A stretch of DNA of 64,000 nucleotides, taken from NCBI GenBank assembly GCA_944386495.1, contig CALXBE010000005.1, forward strand, positions 49,389-113,388. The letters run 5' to 3'. Position numbers and translations under genes: made by a program. Source of the DNA: an uncultured Gemmiger sp. Its GTDB lineage: Bacteria > Bacillota > Clostridia > Oscillospirales > Ruminococcaceae. Positions 9,001-18,460 of the stretch are shown piece by piece. The notes under the pieces are model-generated. The model was not told where the DNA came from, made no database searches, and saw only the letters and a program-made list of their open reading frames with translations. Position 1 is the first letter of the stretch. Each line of letters opens with the position of its first letter.

Positions 9001-9029
9001 TTGAAATATCCTGATAGGTATGATATAAT
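9001..9029 (+). promoter_or_regulatory. Promoter of the ruvCAB operon
   Basis: TTGAAA (9001-9006), a 17-base spacer and TATAAT (9024-9029), with TGA just upstream of the -10. It sits about 29 bases before the ruvC ATG. A G/C-rich hairpin (CCCTCTC...GAGAGGG, about 8974-8993) lies just upstream but lacks a T-run. I saw no clear LexA box. Confidence 0.8.
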
Positions 9030-9057
9030 CTAATGATTAAACTGGAGAGGTGTGGGT

Positions 9058-9573
9058 ATGCGGATTTTGGGGATAGACCCCGGCTATGCCATTGTGGGAT
9101 GGGGTGTTGTGGACTATGTGGGCAACCGGTTTACCCCGGTGGGCTTCGGGTCCATTACCACCCCGGCGGGGATTCCCTTTGAGCGGCGGCTGAAGGAAGT
9201 GTATGAGGGGATGGAGGAGATACTCTCCACCTACCAGCCCCAGGCCCTGGCCATTGAGCAGCTGTTCTACCAGCATAACCAGACCACCGTCATAGGGGTG
9301 GCGGAAGCCCGGGGGGTCATTCTTCTGGCGGCTGCCCAGGCGGGGGTCCCCATCTATGAATACACCCCCATGCAGGTGAAGCAGAGCGTTACCGGCTACG
9401 GAAAGGCGGTCAAAAAGCAGGTGCAGGAGATGACCCGGCGGCTGCTGGGCCTGGAAAAAGTCCCGAAACCCGATGACACGGCAGACGCCCTGGCCATGGC
9501 CATCACCCATGGGCATTGCAGCCGGAGCCAGATCCAGCAGACTCCCGGTTCCCGGTTTGGCCGGGCTTATTGA
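9058..9573 (+). CDS. ruvC: Holliday junction endonuclease RuvC
   Basis: RuvC cuts Holliday junctions made by homologous recombination, working with RuvAB. The 171-residue product has the RNase H-like fold marks MRILGIDPG (Asp7), ALAIEQLFY (Glu67) and a C-terminal PDDTADALAMAITH with acidic residues at about 140 and 143, giving the four-carboxylate metal site. I choose ATG 9058, not the GTG at 9052, because GGAGAGG (9044-9050) is 7 bases from the ATG and only one from the GTG. It is the first gene of ruvCAB. Confidence 0.97.
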   Translation: MRILGIDPGYAIVGWGVVDYVGNRFTPVGFGSITTPAGIPFERRLKEVYEGMEEILSTYQPQALAIEQLFYQHNQTTVIGVAEARGVILLAAAQAGVPIYEYTPMQVKQSVTGYGKAVKKQVQEMTRRLLGLEKVPKPDDTADALAMAITHGHCSRSQIQQTPGSRFGRAY

Positions 9574-9590
9574 GAAATTAGGAGAAGACC

Positions 9591-10187
9591 ATGATCTATT
9601 GTCTGGAAGGAAAAATCCTGAAAAAGACCCTGGACACCGCAGTGATAAGCTGCGGCGGGGTGGGATACCTGGTCCAGCTTCCCGCTTCGGTGGCCGGTCA
9701 GCTGCCGGGACCGGGAGCTCAGGCCACCCTCTATACCTATATGAATATTACCGAAAACGACATCAGTCTCTTTGGCTTTTCTTCCGAGGAACAGCGCAGT
9801 TGCTTTGAAATGCTCATCGGGGTGTCGGGGGTGGGGCCCAAGGCCGGGCTGGCCATCCTCAGCGTTCTTACCCCGGACAAGGTGGCCCTGGCTATTTCCG
9901 CCGGGGACCATAAGGCCTTTACCGCCGCCAATGGCGTAGGCCCCAAGCTGGCCCAGCGCATTACCCTGGAACTGAAGGACAAGGTAGGGAAGGGCCTGGC
10001 TGTGGGCCAGGGCTTCGGCCCTGCTGCTTCGGGAGCACCTGCCCCCGGCACCGCCCAGGCAGTGGCGGCGCTGGTCAGCCTGGGATACACCCAGAGCGAG
10101 GCTGCCGGGGCTGTGTCCCGGATCGACGATACCCTGCCGGTGGAGGAGATCATCAAAATCGCCCTCCGGCAGATGAGCAGGAGGTAA
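9591..10187 (+). CDS. ruvA: Holliday junction branch migration protein RuvA
   Basis: The 198-residue protein has the three RuvA parts: an N-terminal OB-fold (MIYCLEGKIL, GVGYLVQLP), tandem helix-hairpin-helix segments (LIGVSGVGPKAGLAIL and ANGVGPKLAQRITLELKDK), and a C-terminal domain joined by an Ala/Gly/Pro-rich linker that binds RuvB. RuvA tetramers hold the junction and load RuvB. It begins 17 bases after ruvC and ends 3 bases before ruvB. Confidence 0.97.
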   Translation: MIYCLEGKILKKTLDTAVISCGGVGYLVQLPASVAGQLPGPGAQATLYTYMNITENDISLFGFSSEEQRSCFEMLIGVSGVGPKAGLAILSVLTPDKVALAISAGDHKAFTAANGVGPKLAQRITLELKDKVGKGLAVGQGFGPAASGAPAPGTAQAVAALVSLGYTQSEAAGAVSRIDDTLPVEEIIKIALRQMSRR

Positions 10188-10190
10188 TCC

Positions 10191-11249
10191 ATGGCAGTAG
10201 AAAACGGATACTCGGTGGAATCCAGCCGCCTGGTCAGCCCCCAGGAAATCAGGGGGGACACCGAGGAAAACAATCTCCGCCCCAAAACCCTGGCCGACTA
10301 TGTGGGCCAGGAAAAGGTAAAGGAGAACCTGAAAGTTTATCTGGAGGCCGCCCGCCTGCGGGGAGAGCCTATGGACCATATCCTTCTCTACGGTCCTCCC
10401 GGACTGGGCAAAACCACCCTGGCCGGAATCGTGGCGGCAGAGATGGGGGTCCAGATTCGCATTACCAGCGGCCCCGCCATTGAAAAGCCGGGGGACCTGG
10501 CTGCCCTCCTCACCAGTCTGCAGGAGGGGGATGTGCTCTTTATTGACGAGATTCACCGCCTCTCCCGTCAGGTGGAGGAAGTGCTCTACCCGGCTCTGGA
10601 AGACTATGCCCTGGACATTATGATTGGAAAGGGCCCCAGCGCCCAGAGCATCCGGATCAACCTGCCCCGGTTCACCCTCATTGGGGCCACCACCCGGGCG
10701 GGACAGCTTACCGGGCCTTTGCGGGACCGGTTCGGGGTGCTCCTCAAGCTGGAACTGTATAGCCCGGACGAGCTGGCCAGCATCATCTACCGGAGTGCCG
10801 GTATCCTGGGCCAGGACTGCACCCGGGAAGGTGCCTATGAGCTGGCCAAATGCGCCCGGGGAACCCCCCGTGTGGCCAACCGGCTTCTCAAGCGGGTGCG
10901 GGATTTCGCCACTGTGCTGGGGGACGGCATTGTGGACAAGGAGACTGCCCAGCTGGCCCTGAAACGGATGGACATTGACCGCCTGGGTCTGGACGAGCTG
11001 GACCGGAGCCTGCTTCGGGCCATCATTGAACTGTACGGGGGTGGCCCCGTGGGCCTGGATACCCTGGCCGCCGCTTTGGGTGAGGAGGCCGTCACCCTGG
11101 AGGATGTCTGCGAGCCCTATCTTATGCAGATGGGATTCCTTACCCGGACTCCCCGGGGTCGGTGTGTCACCCGGCTGGCCTACACCCATCTGGGACTGCC
11201 CCTGCCCAAAGAGCTGGATGAGGAAAACGGCCAGCAATCCATGTTTTGA
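10191..11249 (+). CDS. ruvB: Holliday junction DNA helicase RuvB
   Basis: RuvB is the hexameric AAA+ motor that drives branch migration. The 352-residue product shows Walker [10 protein letters not shown] at about residue 68, Walker B FIDEIHR, sensor 1 GATTRAG, an arginine-finger region GPLRDRFG, and the C-terminal winged-helix ([25 protein letters not shown]). AGGAGG precedes the ATG. It closes the ruvCAB set; glmM follows after 66 bases. Confidence 0.98.
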   Translation: MAVENGYSVESSRLVSPQEIRGDTEENNLRPKTLADYVGQEKVKENLKVYLEAARLRGEPMDHILLYGPPGLGKTTLAGIVAAEMGVQIRITSGPAIEKPGDLAALLTSLQEGDVLFIDEIHRLSRQVEEVLYPALEDYALDIMIGKGPSAQSIRINLPRFTLIGATTRAGQLTGPLRDRFGVLLKLELYSPDELASIIYRSAGILGQDCTREGAYELAKCARGTPRVANRLLKRVRDFATVLGDGIVDKETAQLALKRMDIDRLGLDELDRSLLRAIIELYGGGPVGLDTLAAALGEEAVTLEDVCEPYLMQMGFLTRTPRGRCVTRLAYTHLGLPLPKELDEENGQQSMF

Positions 11250-11315
11250 TTTCCCGGAAATTTGAATATACAAGATAGTAAAACTAACCTGAAAAAGGAA
11301 AGCGAGGAACCTGTT

Positions 11316-12662
11316 ATGGGTAGATTGTTTGGTACTGACGGAGTACGCGGAATTGCCGGTCAGGATTTGTCCTGTGAGCTGGCTATGAAAATCGGTCGTG
11401 GCACCGCAGCGGTGCTGGCCGCCGACTGCCAGGGCCGTAAGCCCCGGATTCTCATTGGCAAGGACACCCGGATTTCCGGCGATATGCTGGAGTCTGCACT
11501 GGCCGCCGGTCTTTGCAGCGTAGGCGCCGATGTGGAACTGCTGGGGGTCATCCCCACTCCCGCCGTGGCTTACCTGGTACGGAAGTACGGTGCAGATGCC
11601 GGTGTGGTCATCAGCGCCAGCCATAACCCGGTAGAGTTCAACGGAATCAAAATCTTCAAAGGGGACGGCTACAAGCTCCCCGATGAGGAGGAAAACAAAA
11701 TCGAGGACTATCTGGAAAGCACTCCCGAACTGAAAGTGGGGGAGGAAGTGGGCAGCATTACCCGGCGGGACACCGCTGTGGAAGACTATGTGGAGTACCT
11801 GGCCGAGCATATCGGCGCAGACCTGACCGGCCTGAAGGTAGCCTTTGACTGCGCCAACGGTGCTTCCAGCGCTGTAGCCCAGAAGCTGTTCCCCCGGCTG
11901 GGGGCTGAGTGCCTCTTTGTGGGGGCAGAGCCCGACGGCACCAACATCAACAAGGAGTGCGGCAGCACCTACCTGGAAAACCTGGAAAAGTTCGTGGTGG
12001 CCAACGGCTGCGACTGCGGCATTGCCTTTGACGGTGACGCCGACCGGTGCCTGGCCTGCGACGAGAAGGGCCAGGAAATCGACGGCGACAAAATCATTGC
12101 CCTTATTGCCACCGACATGAAGGAACGGGGCCGTCTGGACGGGGACACCGCCGTGGTCACCGTTATGTCCAACCTGGGCTTTATGAAGTATATGGAAAAG
12201 CAGGGCATCCGCACCGAGAAAACTGCGGTGGGTGACCGGTATGTGCTGGAGAATATGCGGGAAAACAGCTACGCCATCGGCGGCGAGCAGAGCGGCCATG
12301 TGATTCTCCTCCACCACTCCACCACCGGCGACGGAGAACTGACCGCCGGCAAGCTGCTGGCTCTGGTGGCCCGGAAGAAGGTCCCTGTCAGCCAGCTCAA
12401 CGCTGTATACACCAAGTTCCCCCAGGTGCTGGTCAACCTGGTGGCCAACAAGGAACAGAAGGCCGCCTACCGGGATGACGAGTACATTGCCGGCTACATT
12501 GAGAGCCAGCAGCAGAACCTGATGGGAATGGGCCGTGTTCTGGTCCGGCCCTCCGGCACCGAGCCCAAGATTCGGGTCATGGTGGAGGGCGAGGACCTGG
12601 AAGCCATCAACCTGGCTGCCCAGCGAATTGCCGATATGATCACCAAGAGAATTCTGAAGTAA
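11316..12662 (+). CDS. glmM: Phosphoglucosamine mutase GlmM
   Basis: GlmM converts glucosamine-6-phosphate to glucosamine-1-phosphate for UDP-GlcNAc and peptidoglycan synthesis. The 448-residue product starts MGRLFGTDGVRG, has the phosphoserine loop ISASHNPVEFNG with the catalytic Ser at residue 102 (the canonical position), the metal loop FDGDADR, the sugar loop GEQSGH and the phosphate loop RPSGTEPKIR. An upstream in-frame TTG at 11262 would add 18 residues with no family match, so I use ATG 11316, preceded by GAGGAA. Confidence 0.98.
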   Translation: MGRLFGTDGVRGIAGQDLSCELAMKIGRGTAAVLAADCQGRKPRILIGKDTRISGDMLESALAAGLCSVGADVELLGVIPTPAVAYLVRKYGADAGVVISASHNPVEFNGIKIFKGDGYKLPDEEENKIEDYLESTPELKVGEEVGSITRRDTAVEDYVEYLAEHIGADLTGLKVAFDCANGASSAVAQKLFPRLGAECLFVGAEPDGTNINKECGSTYLENLEKFVVANGCDCGIAFDGDADRCLACDEKGQEIDGDKIIALIATDMKERGRLDGDTAVVTVMSNLGFMKYMEKQGIRTEKTAVGDRYVLENMRENSYAIGGEQSGHVILLHHSTTGDGELTAGKLLALVARKKVPVSQLNAVYTKFPQVLVNLVANKEQKAAYRDDEYIAGYIESQQQNLMGMGRVLVRPSGTEPKIRVMVEGEDLEAINLAAQRIADMITKRILK

Positions 12663-12683
12663 GAAAAGCAAGGAGAAACTGCC

Positions 12684-13547
12684 ATGCGGCCTGCGGACCA
12701 GTGGAAAGACTATGAATTGATCGATGCCACCCAGGGCAACCGCCTGGAACGGTGGGGCTCGGTGGTGCTGGTGCGCCCCGACCCTCAGGTGGTCTGGGGC
12801 CTGCCCCGGGCCAGCAGCCTGTGGGATAAGGCGGATGCGGTCTATCACCGGAGCACCAAGGGGGGCGGACAGTGGGAAATCCGCCGAAAGCTCCCCCAGC
12901 GGTGGAAGATACACGCCGGGGACCTGACCCTGGTGGTCAGCCCCACCGGGTTCAAACATACGGGAGTTTTCCCGGAACAGGCGGTCAACTGGGCCTGGTA
13001 CCGGGAGAAAATCAAGGCAGCAGGACGGCCCATCCGGGTGCTCAACCTGTTCGGGTATACAGGAGGCGCCACCCTGGCCTGCGCTGCAGCAGGGGCGGCG
13101 GTCTGCCATGTGGACGCCAGCAAGGGAATCGTGGCCTGGGCCCGGGAAAACGCCCAGGCCAGCGGCCTGGAGGACCGGCCCATCCGGTGGATCGTGGACG
13201 ACTGTGCCAAGTTTGTGGCCCGGGAGATTCGCCGGGGCAGCCGGTACGACGCCATCATCATGGACCCGCCCAGCTACGGTCGGGGCCCGGGTGGCGAAGT
13301 GTGGAAGCTGGAGGACAACATCTATGACCTGATTGCCCTTTGCAGCCAGGTCCTCAGCGACCAGCCCCTCTTTGTGGCAGTCAACAGCTATACCACCGGG
13401 CTTTCTCCGGCGGTAATGGAGTATATTCTCAAAGCCACCCTCTGCAAAAAGTACGGAGGCCGGACCTCCAGTGATGAGATCGGCCTGCCCGTTACCGCCA
13501 CCGGCGGGGTGGTCCCCTGCGGGGCCACCAGCATTTGGGAGGAATAA
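12684..13547 (+). CDS. Class I SAM-dependent rRNA methyltransferase-like protein
   Basis: The 287-residue protein belongs to the Methyltrans_SAM group related to RlmI/RlmK, which methylate 23S rRNA bases. It has the SAM-binding block VLNLFGYTGGATLACAAAGA around residues 120-140, the acidic HVDASKGIVAWARENA, DDCAKFVAREIRRG, and the catalytic-region motif IMDPPSYGRG. No PUA domain is apparent. It starts 21 bases after glmM with AAGGAG upstream. The exact target base is unknown. Confidence 0.85.
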   Translation: MRPADQWKDYELIDATQGNRLERWGSVVLVRPDPQVVWGLPRASSLWDKADAVYHRSTKGGGQWEIRRKLPQRWKIHAGDLTLVVSPTGFKHTGVFPEQAVNWAWYREKIKAAGRPIRVLNLFGYTGGATLACAAAGAAVCHVDASKGIVAWARENAQASGLEDRPIRWIVDDCAKFVAREIRRGSRYDAIIMDPPSYGRGPGGEVWKLEDNIYDLIALCSQVLSDQPLFVAVNSYTTGLSPAVMEYILKATLCKKYGGRTSSDEIGLPVTATGGVVPCGATSIWEE

Positions 13548-13641
13548 CCGGCGCAGTTTGCGCCCCAAACCAAGGAAGGGACAAAAGCCAGACGGGAAAA
13601 AGAGCCGCCGGGTTTATTGTCCGAAAGAGGAAAGAAAAGCC

Positions 13642-14478
13642 ATGAGCAAAATGATCGACGCAGATCAGATCCGGTTCCGGTATGACCCGGAAGTGGACAA
13701 CTGGGCGGTGGACGGCGCCAGCCTGAAGGTGGAAAAGGGAGAGTTCGTGGCGGTGCTGGGAGCCAACGGGTGTGGAAAATCCACCCTGGCCAAGCACCTG
13801 AACGCCATCCTGCTCCCCGAAGCCGGCACAGTCCTGGTGGAGGAAATGGACACCAAGGACGAGGAACAGCTTTTCCAGATACGCCAGACAGTGGGAATGG
13901 TGTTCCAGAATCCAGACAACCAAATTGTAGCCACCGTGGTGGAGGAAGATGTAGCCTTCGCTTTGGAAAACCTGGGCGTTCCCAGTGACCAGATTCGCCA
14001 GAGAATCGACCAGGCCATGAAGATGGCCGGTATCTACCAGCACCGGAACAAAGCCCCCCACAAGCTGTCGGGGGGACAGAAACAGCGGGTAGCCATTGCG
14101 GGTGTCATCGCCATGCGCCCCGACTGTCTGGTGCTGGACGAAGCCACCGCTATGCTGGACCCCCGGGGCCGGGAGGTGGTCATGGACACCATCCGCACCC
14201 TCAACCGGGAGTACGGAATCACGGTAGTGGCCATCACCCACTATATGGAGGAGGCCGCCCAGGCCGACCGGGTGGTGGTAATGAACGGAGGCAAGGTGGT
14301 GCTGGAAGGCACTCCTGCCCAGGTGTTCAGCCAGGCAGACCTGCTCCGGGAATATCACCTGGATGTGCCCCAGGCCACCGAGCTGCGGGACGAACTGGTC
14401 AAGCTGGGGTACGACCTGCCCCAGGGGATCATCTCCATTGAGGAGTGTGCCCAGGCCATTTACAAGCTGTTTCAATAA
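13642..14478 (+). CDS. ecfA1: Energy-coupling factor transporter ATPase EcfA1
   Basis: The 278-residue ATPase is one of two in the shared energy-coupling module for vitamin and metal uptake. It has Walker A GANGCGKST at about residue 40, Q-loop MVFQNPDNQ, signature LSGGQKQR, Walker B CLVLDEATAMLDPRGR (typical of EcfA1), and the H-loop AITHYMEEA. The frame is open from 13471 but the upstream part has no homology; ATG 13642 follows an AGAGGAAAG ribosome site. ecfA2, ecfT and truA follow in the usual order. No substrate-binding S component is in this window. Confidence 0.94.
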   Translation: MSKMIDADQIRFRYDPEVDNWAVDGASLKVEKGEFVAVLGANGCGKSTLAKHLNAILLPEAGTVLVEEMDTKDEEQLFQIRQTVGMVFQNPDNQIVATVVEEDVAFALENLGVPSDQIRQRIDQAMKMAGIYQHRNKAPHKLSGGQKQRVAIAGVIAMRPDCLVLDEATAMLDPRGREVVMDTIRTLNREYGITVVAITHYMEEAAQADRVVVMNGGKVVLEGTPAQVFSQADLLREYHLDVPQATELRDELVKLGYDLPQGIISIEECAQAIYKLFQ

Positions 14479-14541
14479 TAGAAAGCGGGCGTTCTACCCC
14501 GGATAAGGCCGGGGAGGGCAGTTTGCGAAAGGGAAAGATTT

Positions 14542-15417
14542 ATGTCAGCAATGATTCAGGTCGAACATTTGACCTATGTGTATAATCCGGGGATGCCGGA
14601 TGCCACCACCGCCCTGGACGATGTTTCCTTTGAAATTGAGGAAGGGCAGTTTGTGGGAATCATCGGCTCCACCGGAAGCGGAAAATCAACCTTGATCACC
14701 CATTTCAACGGTCTCCACCGCCCCACTTCGGGACGAATCCTCATTGACGGGGTGGACCTGTGGGAAAAGCCAGAGAAAATCCGGGATTTCCGGTTCAAGG
14801 TGGGCCTGGTGTTCCAGTACCCGGAATATCAGCTTTTTGAGGAGACCTGTTACAAGGATATTGCCTACGGCCCCAAGAATATGGGACTGGATGCCCAGGA
14901 AATCGACCGGCGGGTCCGGCAGGCTGCCGGGTTTGTAGGGCTTTCTCCCCAGCTGCTGGAGCGGAATCCCTTTGAGCTGTCCGGCGGTCAGAAACGCCGG
15001 GTAGCCATTGCGGGAGTCCTGGCCATGGAGCCTAAAGTCCTGGTGCTGGACGAGCCTGCCGCCGGGCTGGACCCGGAAGGCCGGGACACCATTCTGGGGG
15101 CGGTAAAGGCCTACCACAAGGCCACCGGCATCACGGTGGTGCTGGTAAGCCACAGCATGGAGGATATTGCCCGGTATGCGGACAAGGTCCTGGTCATGGA
15201 CCAGCGTAAGCTGGCTATCTATGACGATGTGGACAAGGTGTTTGCCCAGGCACCCCGGCTGTTGGAGCTGGGGCTGAGCGTTCCTCAGGTGACCAAGATA
15301 TTCCTTCGGCTCAAGGAGCTGGGACTGGATATTGACACCGATGTGTACACCATGCCCTATGCGGTAAAGACCCTGCAGAAGGCGCTGGAAAAGAGAAAGG
15401 GGGAGGCAGAATGCTGA
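14542..15417 (+). CDS. ecfA2: Energy-coupling factor transporter ATPase EcfA2
   Basis: The second ECF ATPase, 291 residues. Walker A GSTGSGKST lies at about residue 42, Q-loop LVFQYPEYQLFEET (the YPEYQLF form marks EcfA2), signature LSGGQKRR, Walker B VLVLDEPAAGLDPEGR, and H-loop LVSHSMEDI. It pairs with EcfA1 and docks on EcfT through coupling helices. The gene overlaps ecfT by 7 bases. A small GC-rich hairpin sits in the 63-base gap after ecfA1. Confidence 0.95.
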   Translation: MSAMIQVEHLTYVYNPGMPDATTALDDVSFEIEEGQFVGIIGSTGSGKSTLITHFNGLHRPTSGRILIDGVDLWEKPEKIRDFRFKVGLVFQYPEYQLFEETCYKDIAYGPKNMGLDAQEIDRRVRQAAGFVGLSPQLLERNPFELSGGQKRRVAIAGVLAMEPKVLVLDEPAAGLDPEGRDTILGAVKAYHKATGITVVLVSHSMEDIARYADKVLVMDQRKLAIYDDVDKVFAQAPRLLELGLSVPQVTKIFLRLKELGLDIDTDVYTMPYAVKTLQKALEKRKGEAEC

Positions 15418-16229
15418 AGGATATCACCATCGGCCAGCACTTCCCCGGGAACAGCGTGGTCCACAAAATGGACCCCCGGCTGAAAATCATCATCACCATC
15501 TGCTATATTGTGGTGCTGTTTATGGCCGCCAATCCCCTGGGGGTGGCACTCTCCATCCTTTTGCTGCTGGGACTGTATCTGGTGGCAAAAATCCCCCTTA
15601 AAATGATTGGAAGGAGCTTGAAGCCCATCCTTCCCATTGTTTTGTTCACCTGTATCCTCAACCTGTTCTTTGTGGTGGGGGAGGGGGAGCCTCTGTTTGA
15701 CTGGTGGATTTTCACCATCTATCCCAAGGGAGTGCAGTATGCGGTCCTTATGGGTGTCCGGGTGCTGGCCCTGATTGCAGGCACCAGCCTGCTCACCTAC
15801 ACCACCAGCCCCATCACCCTCACCGATGCCATTGAGCGGCTGCTCTCCCCCTTTGCAAAGCTCCATCTGCCGGTCCACGAACTGGCCATGATGATGAGCA
15901 TTGCCCTTCGGTTTATCCCCACCCTGATTGAGGAGACCGACAAAATCATGAATGCCCAGAAGGCCCGGGGCGCCATGCTGGACAACGGCAACCTGAAAGA
16001 GCGGGTCATGGCCCTGGTGCCGGTCCTGATTCCTCTCTTTATCTCAGCTTTCCGCCGGGCGGATGAGCTGGCCATGGCCATGGAATGCCGTTGCTACCAC
16101 GGCGGAGAGGGCCGTACCCGGCTGAAAGTCCTCCGGTTCACCCGGCAGGATTTCATCAGCGGGGCGGTGTCCTTCCTGGCTTTGGGAATCATCTTCTCCA
16201 CCCGCTTCTTTGTGCCGGGGCTCCAGTAA
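15411..16229 (+). CDS. ecfT: Energy-coupling factor transporter membrane subunit EcfT
   Basis: The 272-residue membrane protein links the two ATPases to interchangeable S components. It has several N-terminal helices and the long amphipathic coupling helices near residues 130-200, with the Ala-Arg-Gly signature visible in NAQKARGAML. It starts inside the end of ecfA2 (ATGCTGA overlap), and its stop shares one base with the truA start, so the four genes are translationally coupled. Confidence 0.95.
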   Translation: MLKDITIGQHFPGNSVVHKMDPRLKIIITICYIVVLFMAANPLGVALSILLLLGLYLVAKIPLKMIGRSLKPILPIVLFTCILNLFFVVGEGEPLFDWWIFTIYPKGVQYAVLMGVRVLALIAGTSLLTYTTSPITLTDAIERLLSPFAKLHLPVHELAMMMSIALRFIPTLIEETDKIMNAQKARGAMLDNGNLKERVMALVPVLIPLFISAFRRADELAMAMECRCYHGGEGRTRLKVLRFTRQDFISGAVSFLALGIIFSTRFFVPGLQ

Positions 16230-16978
16230 TGAATATCTGTCTGCACCTGGCTTTTGACGGCACCAACTATTGCGGATTTCAGGTTCAGCCCAACGGGGTC
16301 AGCGTATGCCAGACCCTCCAGGATGCCCTGGAACAGGTGGTGGGCAGCCGCCCGGATGTGAAGGGCTGCTCCCGCACCGACAGCGGGGTACATGCCCTGG
16401 ACTATGTGCTGAACTTTCATGCTCAGATAAAAATGCCATTGTACCGGCTTCCCCTGGCCCTCAATGCCCACCTGCCCCCGGATATCCGGGTAAAGAGCGC
16501 AGAGGAGGCAGCAGAGGATTTCCATGCCCGGTACTCTGCCCACCAGAAAACCTACCGGTACCGAATCCGGAACAGCGCCATCGACGACCCCTTTACCCGG
16601 GCCTACTACCATAAAGTGCCGGGAAAACTGGATGTGGCGGCTATGGACCGGGCGGCCCGTACCCTGGAGGGCACCTATGACTTCCTGGCCTTCTGTGCGG
16701 CAGGCAGCTCGGTGGCGGCTCACGGGGACACGGTCCGGACCATTACCCGGTGCCGGGTGGAACAGCAAGGGGAAATGGTCTTCATATCTGCCACAGCGGA
16801 CGGATATCTCTATAATATGGTCCGGATTCTGGCCGGGACCCTGCTGGAAGTAGGCCAGGGAAAACGGGACCCGGATTCCCTGCCTGCTCTGCTGGAAAGC
16901 AGAGACCGGGGCAAAGCGGGGCCCACCCTGCCGGGAAAGGGACTTTTCCTGGAACGGGTGGAATACCCGCAGCCCTGA
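16229..16978 (+). CDS. truA: tRNA pseudouridine synthase A
   Basis: TruA converts uridines 38-40 of tRNA anticodon stems to pseudouridine. The 249-residue product starts NICLHLAFDGTNYCGFQ, has the catalytic Asp51 in SRTDSGVHAL, and retains the HARYSAHQKTYRYRI and FLYNMVR-like (GYLYNMVRILAGTLLEVG) segments. The frame is open upstream to 16085, inside ecfT, but the TAATG overlap at 16227-16231 and homology fix the start at 16229. The ecf-truA order is common in Firmicutes. Confidence 0.96.
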   Translation: MNICLHLAFDGTNYCGFQVQPNGVSVCQTLQDALEQVVGSRPDVKGCSRTDSGVHALDYVLNFHAQIKMPLYRLPLALNAHLPPDIRVKSAEEAAEDFHARYSAHQKTYRYRIRNSAIDDPFTRAYYHKVPGKLDVAAMDRAARTLEGTYDFLAFCAAGSSVAAHGDTVRTITRCRVEQQGEMVFISATADGYLYNMVRILAGTLLEVGQGKRDPDSLPALLESRDRGKAGPTLPGKGLFLERVEYPQP

Positions 16979-17006
16979 ATTTTTTAAAGGAAAGGAGAGA
17001 TGGTGG

Positions 17007-18446
17007 TTGGAAAGACCCAAGCGTAACCTGGAACGGGCCCGTCGCCTGGCGGAAAAAACTGCGGAAGAATCCGCCCGGAAGGTACGGGAAAAGTCCCAGG
17101 TCCAGCCCCCTCAGCCTTCCCAACCCATTCAGCCTTCCCAGCCTGCTCACGCAAAGGAACCGGGAAAAGGAAAAGTTGTCTGGTTCCAGCCTCCCAAACC
17201 CAAGGCAGTCCGGCTTCGGCCTGCTGCACCGGGTAAGAAGGCAGTCAAGGCGCCCAAGGCAGCCCCTAAACCGGTTTTCCACCCTGAAAGCGAAGTAGAA
17301 CTGCGGATTCAGGAGATCCGTCGCCGGCGCAGCCGCAGGAAAATGCGGTGGCTGGCTCTGATCGGAGGAATTTTTGCCCTTCTCCTGGCCTGGGCCACCG
17401 GATTGTACGGTGTCTCTCTCAGCCTGCTGGGGGATGTGGTGGAGGGATTCCAGGTCACCCTGGACCAGAGCGGCAGCTGGCCTGCCCGCACCGGCATCTC
17501 CAACCCTCTTCAGGTGGAGGAACTGAGCGGAGGCGTAGTGATTCTGGGCAAGGAAGACCTGGTGGTCTACTCTCCCACCGGCGCCAAGCTCCGGAGCATT
17601 CAGCATGGCTACGGCCGCCCTGTGGTGGCGGTAGGCTCCAACCGGTTCTGCCTGTATAACCGGGCCGGGACCCAGCTCCGGGTGGAAAGCCGGACCAAAA
17701 CGGTGGCCACCAAAACCACCGATGAACCCATCATCCTCTGCCAGCTCAGCGACAACGGCTTGCTGGCGGTGATCACCCAGTCTCAGCGGTATGCGGCCAA
17801 GCTGACGGTGTACAGCCGGGATATGCTTCCCATCTATCAATGGGAACTGTCCGACGATCAGGGCGTTCCGGTCCGGGTGGATTTCTCACCCAATAACGGA
17901 ATGCTGGCGGTGGCCTGCCTGGTGGCCCGGGAAGGTCAGCTCTGCACCCAGATCCACTTTACTGACCTGGGCAGCAGCGAGGACCCCCTTACGGTGGAAA
18001 TTCCCGGAAGCACAGCCCTTCATCTGGAATGGCTTACCGGCTCCACGGTGCTGGCCCTTTTTGAGAACAGTGCCGGAGTGTACAACACCCAGGGCGAGCA
18101 GGTGTCCTTTTATGACTACCAGGGTTACACCTTGGAAGACTACTCCATGGACGGAAAGGAAACCGCCCTCCTTCTGGGCACTACCGCCGGAAGCAAGGCT
18201 GTGGTTCTGGACCGGTACCTGACTGAAAAATCTTCTGTCACCGTGGAGTCTGCCAACCAGATCGCCTATGCTTCGGGTGTGGTTTACCTGGTCCGGGATG
18301 AATCCATTGTGGGTTATAACTCTCAGGGAGACATGGTTCAGAAACAGAACTTTGAGGCAGTACCCCGGGCGCTGGTGCGGGCCCGCTCTCTCCTGGTCTT
18401 TACGGACGGAGTGGCGGATAAGCTGAAACCGGGTATCCAAGAATAA
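17007..18446 (+). CDS. DUF5711 family single-pass membrane protein
   Basis: The 479-residue protein has a cytoplasmic, very basic and Pro/Gln-rich N-terminus (about residues 1-110), one transmembrane helix at about 112-140 (WLALIGGIFALLLAWATGLYG), and a large extracytoplasmic beta-rich domain with repeated strands resembling a beta-propeller. The function is unknown. I choose TTG 17007 because AAAGGAGAG ends 7 bases upstream and no other in-frame start exists. It is followed 14 bases later by a CvpA gene, a frequent neighbour that may indicate an envelope role. Confidence 0.78.
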   Translation: MERPKRNLERARRLAEKTAEESARKVREKSQVQPPQPSQPIQPSQPAHAKEPGKGKVVWFQPPKPKAVRLRPAAPGKKAVKAPKAAPKPVFHPESEVELRIQEIRRRRSRRKMRWLALIGGIFALLLAWATGLYGVSLSLLGDVVEGFQVTLDQSGSWPARTGISNPLQVEELSGGVVILGKEDLVVYSPTGAKLRSIQHGYGRPVVAVGSNRFCLYNRAGTQLRVESRTKTVATKTTDEPIILCQLSDNGLLAVITQSQRYAAKLTVYSRDMLPIYQWELSDDQGVPVRVDFSPNNGMLAVACLVAREGQLCTQIHFTDLGSSEDPLTVEIPGSTALHLEWLTGSTVLALFENSAGVYNTQGEQVSFYDYQGYTLEDYSMDGKETALLLGTTAGSKAVVLDRYLTEKSSVTVESANQIAYASGVVYLVRDESIVGYNSQGDMVQKQNFEAVPRALVRARSLLVFTDGVADKLKPGIQE

Positions 18447-18460
18447 TCACGAGGTTTTTT

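Noticed and set aside
9567-13568. A 1333-codon open frame on the minus strand opposite ruvA, ruvB, glmM and the methyltransferase gene
   Set aside because: High G+C at third positions leaves the opposite strand free of stops. The composition is Gly/Pro/His-rich with no domain, and the forward genes are certain.
13548-13641. Possible vitamin riboswitch upstream of ecfA1
   Set aside because: The 94-base gap has only a short GGCGCAGTTTGCGCC palindrome and no aptamer-like conserved elements.
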